A stretch of DNA of 64,000 nucleotides from Okapia johnstoni (Eukaryota; Chordata; Mammalia; Artiodactyla; Giraffidae): contig JAGTYA010000024.1 in NCBI GenBank assembly GCA_024291935.2, forward strand, positions 2,294,001 to 2,358,000. Direction: 5' to 3'. Positions 22,450-46,177 of the stretch are shown piece after piece. A program made the translations under genes and the position numbers. Positions within the stretch are counted from its first letter, which is position 1, and each line of letters begins with the position of its first letter. The notes under the pieces were generated by a model. That model was not told where the DNA came from and made no database searches. It saw nothing but the letters and a program-made list of their open reading frames with translations.

Positions 22450-24005
22450 CGGCCGGAGCAGCTTGTCATCCAAAGAACAGCCTGACTCCCCCCTCTCCTC
22501 ATATTTCAATATGTCAGCAGCCGGCTCATGGATGCTTCTGTGTCCAGCCGGCCACGTTTGGCCTGTGAAGCCAACATAGCTGTGGGTCCCACCCTCATGT
22601 CCTGGGACACTGCCCTCAAAGGTGGCCTGGTCAACTCTGGGTTAGTCATCCCCCCAAGCCGGCTGCCCTTTCGTCCACTCCCTGGCGGGGCCAGAAGATC
22701 AGGGTGGTTTGGGGTGAGGAGAGGGGCAAGCACATCCATGGCCTGGAGGGGCCTGATGGGGGGGGGGGAAGGTCCTCCCCCAGAGGACAAGTGTAGTGAC
22801 CTGGAGAGGCAGTTCCGTCCAGGGTGGCAAGTGCCTAGGTCTCTCCTCACCATTTCCAGAGGCCCACGGTCCCCCTCCCGTCCTTCTCTGAATACAAGAG
22901 AGGGTCTGTTGCCAGCAGGGAGGCTGCAGGGCTGGCCCAGGTCACCAGGGCCTACAGGGGCCTCCCGACCCGAGCCTGCTGGGGCTTTCCTGAGGTATTG
23001 ACAAAAAGGTCCAAGGTTCTCTCCTTCCCTCTTCTGCAGGTGGGAGGCTGGGGCTGAGACTTTGCTCCTACCTGCAGGAGGGGTGAGGTGGAGCCGCTGT
23101 GGCCTCAGAGGGCACCCAGGGCAGGAGGGTCAGCAGACAAGGCCAGCTCATCTCGTAGGCAGGATCCTGGGGCCTGGAGGAGAGGCCGGGAAAGCAGGGG
23201 CTGCAGGTGTCACTAACAGCCCCTCCTCATCCCACACCATGGACAGAGATCCTGCCCCCAGCCCCAGAACAACCAGGAGGGAAAAAGGAAGGACAGGGGT
23301 GCAGGAGGTGAGGGAGAGATCCCAGCTCTGCCACCTGCTGGTTCAGAGATAACCACGGGAAGTGCTAGTTCCCACCAACCCCCAACCCTGCCTTGCTCCA
23401 CTGTCCCACACTCCAAGAGAGACCCACACTCCAGAGGAGAGGACAGATCAGGCAGAGTGAACGTGGGCCCCAGCGAGAGGGGACAGCAGACCAGGCCCCA
23501 CTCCGCTGCAATGAAGGCAGCTGATAGGGAAGAGCCCACAGAGGATAGGGAACCTAGAGATCCTGGGCAGCTTTGGACAGATTGAAGCTGATATGCCAGT
23601 CCCTGGAGCCAGAAGAGGGGCCAGCCCTCATGTCTTCATCTGTTTAGCAAATACAGAGTGTCAGGCTCTGATCTAGGTGCTGGGGACACCATGGGGATGA
23701 GGCAGAAAGCCCTACTCCTGGTAGCAGACAGACATCAAAGAACCGAGCTCACAACCGCAGGTGGCTCCCACCAGCTTACAGGGGGACCCTCGACACAGCA
23801 GGATGTAGATTTAAATCAATTAAAGTTTTTCAGGCTTGCCTGAGACTGTGCCGGACAGGGGCCCCTTTGTCACTGTAGGACGCAGCTCTCATCCCAACAT
23901 CTGGCCAGATTCCGAGCCTTCTCCACCCTCCAGGTTAGAGCCTTCTCCTTCTGGGCATCGTCCTTGGAGACTCCAGGCTCTCACTTGATTAAAGCGCCTC
24001 TCCCT
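22450..24005. other. Intergenic unique DNA, nothing recognised
   Basis: GC-rich with an 11-base G run near 22758-22768. Long open frames on both strands lack domains. Confidence 0.45.
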
Positions 24006-24011
24006 TTCTTT

Positions 24012-24207
24012 TGGGCTTCCCTCGTGGCTCAGCTGGTAAAGAATCCGCCTTCAATGTGGGAGACTGTGTTCCATCCCTGGGTTGGGAAGATCCCCTGGAG
24101 AAGGGAAAGGATACCAACTCCAGTATTCTGGCCTGGAGAATTCCATGGACTGTATAGTCCATGGGGTCTCGAGGAGTTGGACATGACTGAGTGACTTTCA
24201 CTTTTCC
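24012..24207 (+). repeat. Bov-tA SINE
   Basis: Full-length: head GGGCTTCCCTCGTGGCTCAG, tail GACTGAGTGACTTTCACTTT. Confidence 0.95.
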
Positions 24208-24305
24208 CTTTCCCAAGTATAGGTGGAGCTTCAGGAGCTCTCTTGGGGTGGTGGGAGGGTGAGTAGCGGTCTCCCCTCCCGCTTTATTCTTCAGCGTTGG
24301 GGTGT

Positions 24306-24527
24306 GTGTGTGTGTCTTCAGTAACTCAATGGAGTCTGACTCTTTGTGACCCCATGGACTGTAACCCACCAGCTTCCTCTGTCCTTGGGATTCTCCAGGC
24401 AAAAATACTGGGGTGGGTAGCCATTCCCTCCTCCAGGGGCTCTTCCTGACCCAGGGATCAAACCCACATCTCCCCCATTCCCTGTACTGCAAGAAGATTC
24501 GTTACCATTGAGCCACCTGGGAAGCCC
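24306..24527 (-). repeat. Bov-tA SINE
   Basis: Reverse copy from TGACTCTTTGTGACCCCATG to GAGCCACCTGGGAAGCCC, preceded by a short GT run (24299-24315). Opposite orientation to the copy 100 bases to the left, so the two could form an inverted-repeat hairpin if transcribed. Confidence 0.95.
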
Positions 24528-24539
24528 AGATTCAGTGTC

Positions 24540-25925
24540 GGCATCGGCAGAAAGACAAGGCCCTTGTTTCTGATTCACCTGGGCCAGGGAGCCCTAGAAC
24601 CAGAGTCAAGGCCCTAAGGCTGCTGTAGCCCCTTTTCACTGAAAACAAGAAGTGCCAGGGGCCCTGCCAGCAGACGGGGGTTTCTCTTAGGGTGACTCCC
24701 CTGGGCACAGGGCCCTTGCTCTGCAAGGCCCCACACTTGGTTTAATGTTCCGCATATCACAATCTTGAAACTCTTAACAACTGTTGAACAAGGCGCCCTG
24801 CGTTTTCATTTTGCATGGGGACCCTGGCATCTTATGTAGCTTGTCCTGCCTGCCAGACATACTTTATGGCAACATAGGCTGGCAGCATCTTAACTGTGCC
24901 ACCTTTTTTCTCCAAAAGCCACCAGTCTCATTGGCACTGGGGGCCAACCCTCAGGCCTGTGGACACACGTGGAAGGCCCTCTGTAAATGCTTAGGGACCA
25001 GACATCACGGAGGTGGGGGGATGTGGGACCCTCCCGACTCAGCACTTTCGGAGGCCCCAGCCGGTCAGCGAGTCCTCTGGTTGAGGTGACCTCCACTGGG
25101 TACTGGAATGCTAGTCTCTCCCTTTCCCAGATTCCGGATTCCGGAGCAAGGGTTTCCTTGATTCCTCCAGGAATTCCACTCCTCCTTCCTACCTGGCTGG
25201 AGCTGTGAGGGAAAACACTCTGTTCACCAACACTGCCATCCGAAAGGCCCTTCTCCCTTGTCCTTTTATCCAGTCCACTCAGAGGAGGGGCCTGGAGGGA
25301 CCGTGGATTCTGACAAGAGTGCAGCAGTGAGCCCTGCAGTGGGGTGGGGATGGGGGGGCTGTCCACTCTAGAAGATGGAGACTGAGCCCCTTAAACAGGC
25401 AGAATCCCACTGGACAGCCTGCAACAGAGAAGTCACTGCTCTGAAGAAGCTAAAAGAGGGGGAGGTGACAGAGATGAGAGGACCTGCTGGGACAGTGGCC
25501 GGACGTCCTCTCCATCATGGTCCAACAGGAGAAGCAGGTAAGGAACGTGTGCACCCATCACCGATAATGGAATCATTTCATGAGAGGTGGATGTAGACAT
25601 AAGTTCTCAAGAGGTGACCTGTGGAAGTGAATGAAGTTGACCTGGACTTGGGGTGGTGTCAAGACACAGGAGAGGGGCGGGCTCACGATCCACCCACAGG
25701 AACTGGAGTGGCAGAGGGGCCAGAGAAGGCTGAGCTGAGGTCTGAGAGGAATTGCAGTCCATGCTGTGAGCTCCCTAATTTTTCTTCAGCAGTGGTGGGG
25801 CTCTTACCCTGAGGGGAGGTGAGGACAGTAAATAGACTCAGTATTTTCATGGCATTCCTGAATCAGAGGTATTATTTTTATGAGGTGTGATGGTAATCAG
25901 TGAGGCAGAAAAGGTGTGCAGTGTC
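24540..25925. other. Intergenic DNA, no gene recognised
   Basis: Words near 24740-24850 look like an old repeat that I cannot name. The rest appears unique. Confidence 0.35.
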
Positions 25926-25934
25926 CAATAGTCA

Positions 25935-26346
25935 GGTACAGATGTGAGAGTTGGACCATAAAGAAGGCTGACTGCCAAAGAATTGATGCTTTTGAAATGT
26001 GGTGCTAGAGAAGACTCTTGAGAGTTCCTTGGACTGCAAGGAGATCTAACCAGTCAATCCTAAAGGAAATCATCCATGAATATTCATAGAAAGGTCTGAT
26101 ACTGAAGCTCCAAAACTTCAGCCACCTGATGGGAAGAGCCGACTCCTTAGAAAAGACCCTGATGCTGGGAAAGATGGAAGGCAAAAGGAGAAGGGGGTGG
26201 CAGAGGATGCGATGGTTAGATAGCATAACCAATTGAATGGGCAAGAATTTGAACAAATTCCCAGAGATAGTGGAGGACAGAGGAGCCTGGCGTGCTGCAG
26301 TCCATGCAGTCGAAGAGAGTTGGACAGGACTTAGCGACTGAACAAT
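25935..26346 (+). repeat. BovB LINE, 3' fragment
   Basis: Starts within the reverse transcriptase C-terminal extension (GATGTGAGAGTTGGACCATA) and continues through GACCCTGATGCTGGGAAAGA to TTAGCGACTGAACAA. The frame is broken. Confidence 0.9.
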
Positions 26347-26349
26347 GCA

Positions 26350-27980
26350 GTGGTGTGATGGTAAATGCCAAATCACCGGCTCTCCGGGGAAAAAGAGCTC
26401 TGATTGTTAGCATTCACTGATTCCCACCAGGGCTGACTTCAAGATACAGAAGTGATGTCACTGAACACAGACTTAGGAAGAGATGCTGGCGACTGGCTCT
26501 TGGGGGTAGGGCTGAACTGACTCAGACTGGAGTTCCAGGGGTTGGGAGCCTCACTGTGATCAGTGCTCCAGAGAGGCTGGGAAGAACCAAACACATGGGG
26601 CATTGCAACCTTCTGGGGAAGAGAATTTCAGAGAGAGAAAAATCAAGCTTCTTGTCTGTTTCCCCCAGCAGCACAGAAGGAGGAACTTGGAGAAGCTGCT
26701 GGATCCGGCTGCCCTCTCTCTGCCTCTCACCCATCAACCTCATGGGACCCCTGACTCAGGCTATCTCTGCAGGTCTGGAGTTCTGTCTTGTCAAAGGTGG
26801 AACAGGTTCCCATCAGGGTGCGTTCACCTATGCAGAAGGAGCAAAAGCTGGAGAAGAAAGGACAATGTTAATGAGCAGATGTCATGACAGATCTACTCTG
26901 AAAAAAGCACCAGGCCGGGCCAAAGGTGCCCTGGGGTCACCAGAATGAATGGGGGCACCAGGATGGTTTTTTGGGTCCCAGAACATTCTGTGGGGTAGAA
27001 GAGTAGCTCCTTGCTGCCCAGGTGGAGGACATGGGCCCCTGAGAGCTGCCCATTTGTGGCCCTTTCCATGAGACTCCAGAAGACTCTCCTGCCAGATTAG
27101 GGTCACAGCAACTGAGAACAATGCCGCCTAGGCAGGCCGAGCGGGCCCTGCGCAGGGCAGGGGGTCTGGGAGAGCGGCAGAGGCTGCTGGGGCCTGTCCT
27201 TCCTGAACTGGGCCACTGGGGGGGGGACTTTCATCTCCCGCCTTCCCCTCGGGGACACTGCAGCGTCCTCCTGCCTCCATCTCTTCCCACCCCGCTCCTC
27301 CCAGGGCGGCAATTACTGCGCTAATTAGGGCGCTTTGATCATCTTTAGAAATGGCCACACTGGGGAGGGACGCTGCCAAGCAATTAGGGGCAGAGAGGCA
27401 GGGATCTTGGGCATCTCCTCAGGGGGCAGGGCTGCAGAAGACCCTCAGATGCCCCCTGCCTCCTCCCCTCTAGGAGTGTCTGCATACACACCCCACACCC
27501 AACATAGCCGTAAACTCCTCAGGGAATAGAGGCAGATGAGAATCACACCCCTCCCCTCGCTTCTGTGCCCTGGAGACAGGACCTGCCCACCAGCCCCCTC
27601 CGCCTGGCCCCCAGCCCAACGGTCAGCTCTTCTGGCTGGTCCAGGCCCCTTTGATGGAGCCGCAGAAACAAGGGCTCCTTTGACAGATGGGGGGGCCTCA
27701 GAGCCCAGATGATGAGACTTCAAAGGTGAGCCCACTACCCCGTTCCCTCCCCCGACCCAGGGCCCCCTCCTGCAGTCTGTCCTCTCTATAGCACCCCCCT
27801 ACCCCAGGCCCCATTTCCCCCTGTGGGCTCCTGGGAGTAAAGGGCCAGGTGAGGGACGGGCCAAGGGAAGCGGGTCATTTTGAAGTGAGAGAACGGAGTC
27901 AGATGGTCCGAGGGCAGAAAACTCAGCGCCCAGGAGGCAGGCACCGAGGCTAAGCGCCTGGAGGGCGGACCCCAAGGGGG
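26350..27980. other. Proximal upstream region of PRSS56
   Basis: Unique GC-rich DNA with one strong AT islet (27307-27355). No TATA box is evident before the PRSS56 start. The transcription start site cannot be placed by eye. Confidence 0.4.
27307..27355. promoter_or_regulatory. Candidate PRSS56-proximal enhancer
   Basis: GGCAATTACTGCGCTAATTA (TAATTA at 27322-27327) is followed by CTTTGATC (27333-27340, TCF/LEF-like) and a weak ATTA-free AT stretch, about 0.65 kb upstream of the PRSS56 start codon. Paired TAAT sites of this kind are typical of neural and retinal homeodomain targets; PRSS56 is known to act in the eye. The link is inference. Confidence 0.35.
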
Positions 27981-28004
27981 ATGGAGCACGGGGACAGGGT
28001 CACC

Positions 28005-33176
<5,172 letters not shown>

Positions 33177-33353
33177 GCAGGGTCTCCACTCCACCCCCTG
33201 TTTCCCCCAACTCCCATCAGGACCACTACTCTAGGGCCTGGGAGGCGTTCAAGGAGCACGATGACAAACCTTCACTGCCAGAGTAGGGGGGCGGGGGCGG
33301 TTAGGGCTCCATGTGTCTTCTCAGATGCACCACCAGAAAATCACAGCTGCTTT

Positions 33354-33359
33354 AATAAA
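33354..33359 (+). terminator. PRSS56: PRSS56 polyadenylation signal
   Basis: AATAAA 178 bases after the stop codon, followed by T/G-containing sequence. Confidence 0.85.
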
Positions 33360-33379
33360 CATTATTTATGATCCATGAA

Positions 33380-33907
33380 GACCACTCTAGAGCTTCTTTA
33401 GGGTGGGACTGGGGTGGGTGGACACTGGGGCTCGAGGGCTAGGGCCCAGCCTCCAGATGCAGCTGATAGAGGTCACAAAGACACTGGAGAAAGGCTGCAA
33501 AGCCCCTCATCTCAGGATATCGGTCTGCCTCCCAAGAAACTGCAGCAGCTGACCTGCCTGTCCCCACTGCCCTGTCTGTGGCTGCCCAGTGCTGTCCCTA
33601 CCCTTCAGCCTCTCCACCCAGCTCTGACCCTCACCGGTAGCTGTGGGGAGTCCCTGCCTGATATCTTTGCCTTATGTCCCTGGGCTCCTGCCCCGGCCGG
33701 CCAGTCCCTGTCCCTACCCCCTCATCACCTGCCCCAGTTTCTCTGTCCTGCCACAGAGCCTAGAGGTGTCAGATTGCATTTCCGGCTGCCTCTTCCCTTT
33801 GCCCCCCCCCCATCCTCCCACCCTGCACCTGTCCCCTTGGCACCCACCCACACTCCCCAGCCCTGCCGACTGGAGGGGCAGACCCAAGACCCAGTCAGAG
33901 GAACAGG
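33380..33907 (+). promoter_or_regulatory. CHRND: CHRND proximal promoter with E-boxes and N-box
   Basis: Only about 530 bases separate the PRSS56 poly(A) site from the CHRND start. CACCTG E-boxes occur at 33726-33731 and 33826-33831, and CAGCTG E-boxes lie further up (about 33461 and 33546). An N-box core TTCCGG is at 33780-33785. MyoD-family factors act on muscle receptor genes through E-boxes, and ETS/GABP through the N-box for synaptic-nucleus expression; the N-box was defined on the mouse delta gene. No TATA box seen. Confidence 0.6.
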
Positions 33908-40945
<7,038 letters not shown>

Positions 40946-41211
40946 AGCCTTTGGCCCAGCCCAGCAACCAAGGCCATTTCCGGGCGTGGGGGGAGGGGGT
41001 TTGCCCTGAAAGGGATGAGCCTGCAGGGGGTGGGGGTGGGGCGGGTAGCTGTGTGGACAGGGGTGTCTGAGGGACCACCAGCTCTTTCTGGGGAGGCCAT
41101 ATCTTGGCCCTGAGACCTGAGCCCAGTTGGTCCTTGCAAGGCTGGGGCAAAGACAACTGAGATCCAGGAGTGGAGGGGGGAGCCGCACATCTCAACGGTG
41201 GTTCTTTTGCA

Positions 41212-41217
41212 AATAAA
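41212..41217 (+). terminator. CHRND: CHRND polyadenylation signal
   Basis: AATAAA 267 bases after the CHRND stop codon; the flanking GTTTGAGCGTGG is a plausible downstream element. Confidence 0.85.
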
Positions 41218-41301
41218 ACCAGGACCCCTGGAGAAGGTTTGAGCGTGGACATTGGCTGGGAGTTGGGCAAGGCGATTTGTGGGGAGGCAGGGGGCTGGCT
41301 T

Positions 41302-41531
41302 GGGCTTCCCAGGTGGTGCTAGTGATTAAGAACCTGCCTGCCAGTGCAGGAAATGCAAGGGATGTGAGTTAAACCCTGGGCTGAGAAGATCCCCTGGAAA
41401 AGGGCATGGCAGCCCACTCCAAGATTCTTGCCTAGAAAATCCCCATGGACAGGGGAGCCTGGCAGGCTACAGTCCATAGGGTTGCAAATAGTCAGACAGG
41501 ACTGAGCAATTTAGCACACCCACCCGCAGGT
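41302..41531 (+). repeat. Bov-tA SINE with candidate target duplication
   Basis: Head GGGCTTCCCAGGTGGTGCTA to tail. GGCTGGCTT occurs on both sides (41293-41301 and 41532-41540), consistent with a target-site duplication. Confidence 0.9.
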
Positions 41532-41539
41532 GGCTGGCT

Positions 41540-42065
41540 TAGGGACCAGGGAGTTTGCACTGGAGCCAGTCTATTGGGCCGCTCTGTGAGGGGTCAGGGA
41601 GACAGAGGCATCTTCTAGCCTCCCTCTCCCCCAGGTGTGGGTGAAGCAGGTGGGATCCTGGGCCTTTCCTCCCCTGCTCCTCCAGCACCCTCTCTTGCCA
41701 ACCCCTAAGCCTTGGGCGTCTGAGGCCCCACCTCTCTCTCCAGGTCTACTAGGGAAGGAGTTTCTTGGCAGGCATGGGAGCCTCAGGACTACAGAATGGC
41801 CTTCCCCAGGCTTTTAAGCCTCGGCCACTCTCTCTGGGTCCCTCTGGGAAGCTGAGAACGGGGGTGGATAGGTCAGGTTCAGCATCCACGGAAGCCAGAG
41901 GTCAGCCTGTCCAGCTCAGGTCAGGTCTTCTGAAAGCCTCAGGACTTGGCCATCCCCCCAGGGACAGGCACTTATTCCTCCTCCCAAAGTAGGGTTGCCA
42001 AGGCAAGACTTGGGACGTACATATACTAAAAAGAAAGATGGTTCATTGTCTATCTGAAATTCAAA
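41540..42065. other. Intergenic unique DNA, nothing recognised
   Basis: No gene or repeat recognised between the SINE and the BovB copy. Confidence 0.45.
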
Positions 42066-42071
42066 TTTAAC

Positions 42072-43592
42072 TCAGTTCAGCTCAGTCGCTCAGTCGTGTC
42101 CGACTCTGCGACCCCATGAATTGCAGCACGCCAGGCCTCCCTGTCCATCACCAACTCCCGGAGTCTATCCAAACCCATGTTCATCGAGTCAGTGATGCCA
42201 TCCAGCCATCTCATCCTCTGTCGTCCCCTTCTCCTCCTGCCCCCAATCCTTCCCAGCATTAGGGTCTTTTCCAATGAGTCAACTCTTCGCATGAGGTGGC
42301 CAAAGTATTGGAGTTTCAGCTTCAGCATCAGTCCTTCCAATGAACACCCAGGACTGATCTCTTTTAGGATGGATTGATTGGATCTCCTTGCAGTCCAAGG
42401 GACTCTCAAGAGTCTTCTCCAACACCACAGTTCAAAAGCATCAATTCTTCGGCACTCAGCTTTCTTTACCATCCAACTCTCACATCCATACATGACCACT
42501 GAAAAAACCATAGCCTTGACTAGACAGACCTTTGTTGGCAGAGTAATGTCTCTGCTTTTCAATATGCTATCTAGGTTGGTCATAACCTTCCTTCCAAGAA
42601 GTAAGCATCTTTTAATTTCATGGCTGCAATCACCATCTGCAGTGATTTTGGAGCCCAAAAAAATAAAGTCTGACACTGTTTCCACTGTTTCCCCATCTAT
42701 TTCCCATGAAGTGATGGGACCAGATGCCATGATCTTAGTTTTCTGAATGTTGAGCTTTAAGCCAACTTTTTCACTCTCCTCTTTCACTTTCATCAAGAGG
42801 CTCTTTAGTTCTTCTTTGCTTTCTGCCATAAGGGTGGTGTCATCTGCATATCTGAGGTTATCGATATTTCTCCCGGCAATCTTGATTACAGCTTGTGTTT
42901 CTTCCAGCCCAGCGTTTCTCATGATGTACTCTGCATATAAGTTAAACAAGAAGGGTGACAGTATACAACCTTGACGTACTCTTTTTCCTATTTGGAACCA
43001 GTCTGTTGTTCCATGTCCAGTTCTAACTGTTGCTTCCTGACCTGCATACAAGTTTCTCAAGAAACAGGTCAGATGGTCTGGTATTCCCACCTCTTTAAGA
43101 ATTTTCCACAGTTTATTGTGATCCACACAGTCAAAGGCTTTGGCATAGTCAATAAAGCAGAAGTAGATGTTTTTCTGGAACTCTCTTGCTTTTTTGATGA
43201 TCCAGTGGATGCTGGCAATTTGATCTCTGGTTCCTCTGCCTTTTCTAAAACCAGCTTGAACATCTGGAAGTTTATGATTCACATATTGTTGAAGCCTGGC
43301 TTGGAGAATTTTGAGCATTACTTTACTAGCATGTGAGATGAGTGCAATTGTGAGGTAGTTTGAGCATTCTTTGGCATTGCCTTTCTTTGGGATTGGAATG
43401 AAAACTGACCTTTTCCAATCCTGTGGCCACTGCTGAGTTTTCCAGATTTGCTGGCATATTGAGTGCAGCACTTTCACAGCATCATCTTTGAGGATTTGAA
43501 ATAGCTCAACTGGAATTCCATCACCTCCACTAGCTTTGTTTGTAGTGATGCTTTCTAAGGCCCACTTGACTTCACATTCCAGGATGTCTGGC
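42072..43592 (-). mobile_element. BovB (RTE) LINE with open reverse-transcriptase frame
   Basis: A 5'-truncated BovB copy. An uninterrupted frame of 466 codons (43477 down to 42077) covers most of the reverse transcriptase and its C-terminal region. Recognisable motifs are [13 protein letters not shown] (about residues 108-120) and the catalytic YADD (210-213). After these come the thumb-like region and the C-terminal [18 protein letters not shown] block. The endonuclease domain expected upstream is absent, so the copy cannot be autonomous. The intact frame suggests a young insertion relative to the other BovB fragments here. BovB is the horizontally transferred RTE family found in ruminants and squamates. 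Confidence 0.92.
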
Positions 43593-43639
43593 TAGGAACG
43601 CTGTATTTTATTTTGCTACATCTGACTAAATCTGACAAC

Positions 43640-44205
43640 TCTACCCCAAAGGGAGCCCCCACCAATCCTATTCCAAGGGCCAAATTCTTTGAGGATATGG
43701 TTTGGTGTGGTCGCCTACCCCCAAGGCGGCCCAGGGACCCCCACCTCCTGGTACTCACACCCTGTGTGGCGCCTCCCACACGGTCCTGAGATTGGTCTCT
43801 GTGACCCGTAGACGGGGGCGGAAGTGATGGTGTGTCACTTCTGAGGGTAGGTAGTGAAAGACATCGCAGCACATTCTTGCTCGCTTGGTCTTACACCCTT
43901 ACCCATGGTCAGCTGGCTCTCTGACTTTGGGGAAGCCGGCTGACATGATGAGCAGCCCTGTGGAGAAGTCCACACGGCAAGGAACTGAGGCCTCTGGCCA
44001 ACAGCCTTGTGAGTGACCTCGGAAGTGGATCCTCCAGCCGAGGGGGCCCTTCGGTCACGGTGGAGCCTTCGGATGAACCCAAAAGTCTCTGAGCCAGAAC
44101 AACCCACTCAACTGCTCCTGGATTCCTGACCCTCAGAAACTGTGTGAGACAGTAAACGTCTGTTGCGTCAAGAGACAACGTTTGGGGGAGGTTCGTTACA
44201 CTAGC
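43640..44205 (+). repeat. MLT1-type LTR (ERVL-MaLR)
   Basis: Ordered words fit the MLT1 LTR: CTCCTGGTACTCACACCCTG, AAGTGATGGTGTGTCACTTC, GGAACTGAGGCCTCTGGCCA, GATCCTCCAGCCGAG, CTCCTGGATTCCTGACCCTC and the terminal AAACTGTGTGAGACAGTAAA. Solo LTR; no internal viral genes seen. The left end meets the BovB copy. Confidence 0.7.
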
Positions 44206-44209
44206 AGTG

Positions 44210-44835
44210 TGACCTTGGGCCAACTACCCCTCACCTCTCAGCTGCAGTCTTCTCATCTGCAAAGTGTGTCTTAAGTCTGGCTCATGAGGTGTTCTGAAGA
44301 TCAAATTTGCTAGTGGGAGTCACAGTAGTTACATGTGTCCTGCAAATTTAAGGGGTGGCTATTTATCTCATTCCTCATTCGTGGGCCTCGGTCACCAAGA
44401 ACAGGCCCCTGGGCGCTCACAGGGGTCTTCTACATCCAGGCCTGGCGTGGTAACTGAGAGGGGACTGAGGCAGGCTGGAAAACCTGATTCTTCACCTCCT
44501 TGATGTGCAGGCTTGAGACTCACAACTGAGCCCACATCCCTCAGAGGGAATCAGTGACCTCATGAGCTCAGGTATATAGAAGGAAAGATGTTTAGTCTTT
44601 CCATGGAACTGAATAGAAGAGAGATCATTTAAAATCAAAACTGACCCTACTTACTTCTGCTGTCCAATATGAACCTTCCAAAAATTCAAGGTACAAATCT
44701 TTAGTATTTTTTCCCCCTCTCAATAGGAAAACTAGCTTAGACTTACACCTTTCAGATGAGCAGGGAGTCTGGGTCTTGCCTGGAATTGGCCACCAATTCG
44801 GGAAGGGTCTCTGTCTCACACACACAGATGTTTAA
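44210..44835. other. Intergenic DNA, nothing recognised
   Basis: A MIR-like trace may exist near 44215-44320 (CTCATCTGCAAAGTGTGTCT). Otherwise no gene or repeat recognised. Confidence 0.4.
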
Positions 44836-44837
44836 AT

Positions 44838-45046
44838 AGCGTGTGTGTGCTCAGTCGTGTCTGACTCATTGCGACCCTGTGGACTGCAGCTCTCCAGGCT
44901 CCTCTGTCCATGGTAATTCTCCAGGCAAGAATACCGGAGTGAGTTGCCCCTCCAGGGGATCTTCCCAACCTAGGGACTGAACCCATGTCTCTGGCGTCTC
45001 CTGCATTGCAGGCAATGCTTTACCACTGAGCCACCTGGGAAGCCCA
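44838..45046 (-). repeat. Bov-tA SINE
   Basis: CTCAGTCGTGTCTGACTCAT through CCAGGCAAGAATACCGGAGT to GAGCCACCTGGGAAGCCC. Confidence 0.95.
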
Positions 45047-45212
45047 TGCAGAGATGTGTGAGGGCGGAAAGGCTGAAATCAGATCCCTCGACCACTGTTG
45101 TTGCTTCTTTTTGCCACATGGTGGCTCTGTTTGCAGCAAGTCACACAATCCAATAGCAAGGCCTCAGTGTGTCAAGCCTGCTCAGGTGGCTGCTTATAAA
45201 CCTTCTAGAGGA

Positions 45213-45402
45213 GAAGTGAAGTGAAAGTCGCTCAGTCGTGTCCGACTCTTTGTGACCCCATGGACTATATAGTCCATGGAATTCTCCAGGCCAGGGTACT
45301 GGAGTGGGTTGCCTTTCCCTTCTCCAGGGGATCTTCCCAACCCAGGGATCAAACCCAGTTCTCCTGCATTGCAGGTGGATTCTTTACCAGCTGAGCCACA
45401 AC
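45213..45402 (-). repeat. Bov-tA SINE
   Basis: AGTGAAGTGAAAGTCGCTCA through TTCTCCAGGGGATCTTCCCA to TTCTTTACCAGCTGAGCCAC. Confidence 0.95.
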
Positions 45403-45409
45403 CCCGCAA

Positions 45410-46175
45410 ATGCCCCACCAGATTAAGGATGCCTCTTGAGCAGGTTCCCAGGGTCACAGTGGGTCCCCCAACAGCACCCACTTGCCCAGCACTCCAGCCC
45501 CAGGGTGCTGTCAGGACTGGTCCACCCTCCGGGTGACATGGAACCCCATCTCCTTCCCTCCCCAGGAAGTCACACACACAGGGGGCTAGCTTCCCATGAA
45601 GCCAGCGGGAGACCCTACACACTTTACCCAGGCCACCACAGCTACCCACCCTCTCTCAAATGGCAATAAATCCATCAGGAAAATGTGCCGGGCTGTAAGG
45701 AACAGGAAATGCCCAAGACTCATGGTTTAAACATCAAGGTTTCCTCTTTCTCATATGGGAAGAATCTCGAGACGGCAGCTGCTTCCCCGGCTCAGCTGCC
45801 CCACAAAGCTGTGAGGGACCCAGCTCTGTGCTCTCTGCCCAGCCCTCCCTCCTTCACGTGCTGACTTTGTCCTCCAGCCTGAAGCCTCAGGTAGCACCTT
45901 GACCGCCACAGCTCCGTACTTCACATCATCTTCAAGGCAGGAAAGGGGTCAGCCTTTTCTGACCCTTTAAGCAGGAAGAAAAAGCTGAAACCACTCAGCT
46001 GACTTCAGCAGACACCCCATTGGTCAAGAGGTCATCACATGGCTGCCCTGCCTGCAAGGGAGCCTGGGAAACGAGCATTTTGCTTTTCCGGCCTCTGGAG
46101 GAGAAGGTGGCAGAGTTGTTAGACAGCAAGTGAGGACTACGGGAGGCTTTCTCTTAATGGGTTCCAAGCTGTTGT
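45410..46175. other. Intergenic unique DNA, nothing recognised
   Basis: No gene or repeat recognised. Confidence 0.45.
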
Positions 46176-46177
46176 TC

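Noticed and set aside
22528..23001. 157-codon + frame at 22.5 kb
   Set aside because: No homology recognised, no plausible splice partners and overlapping antisense frame; probably chance.
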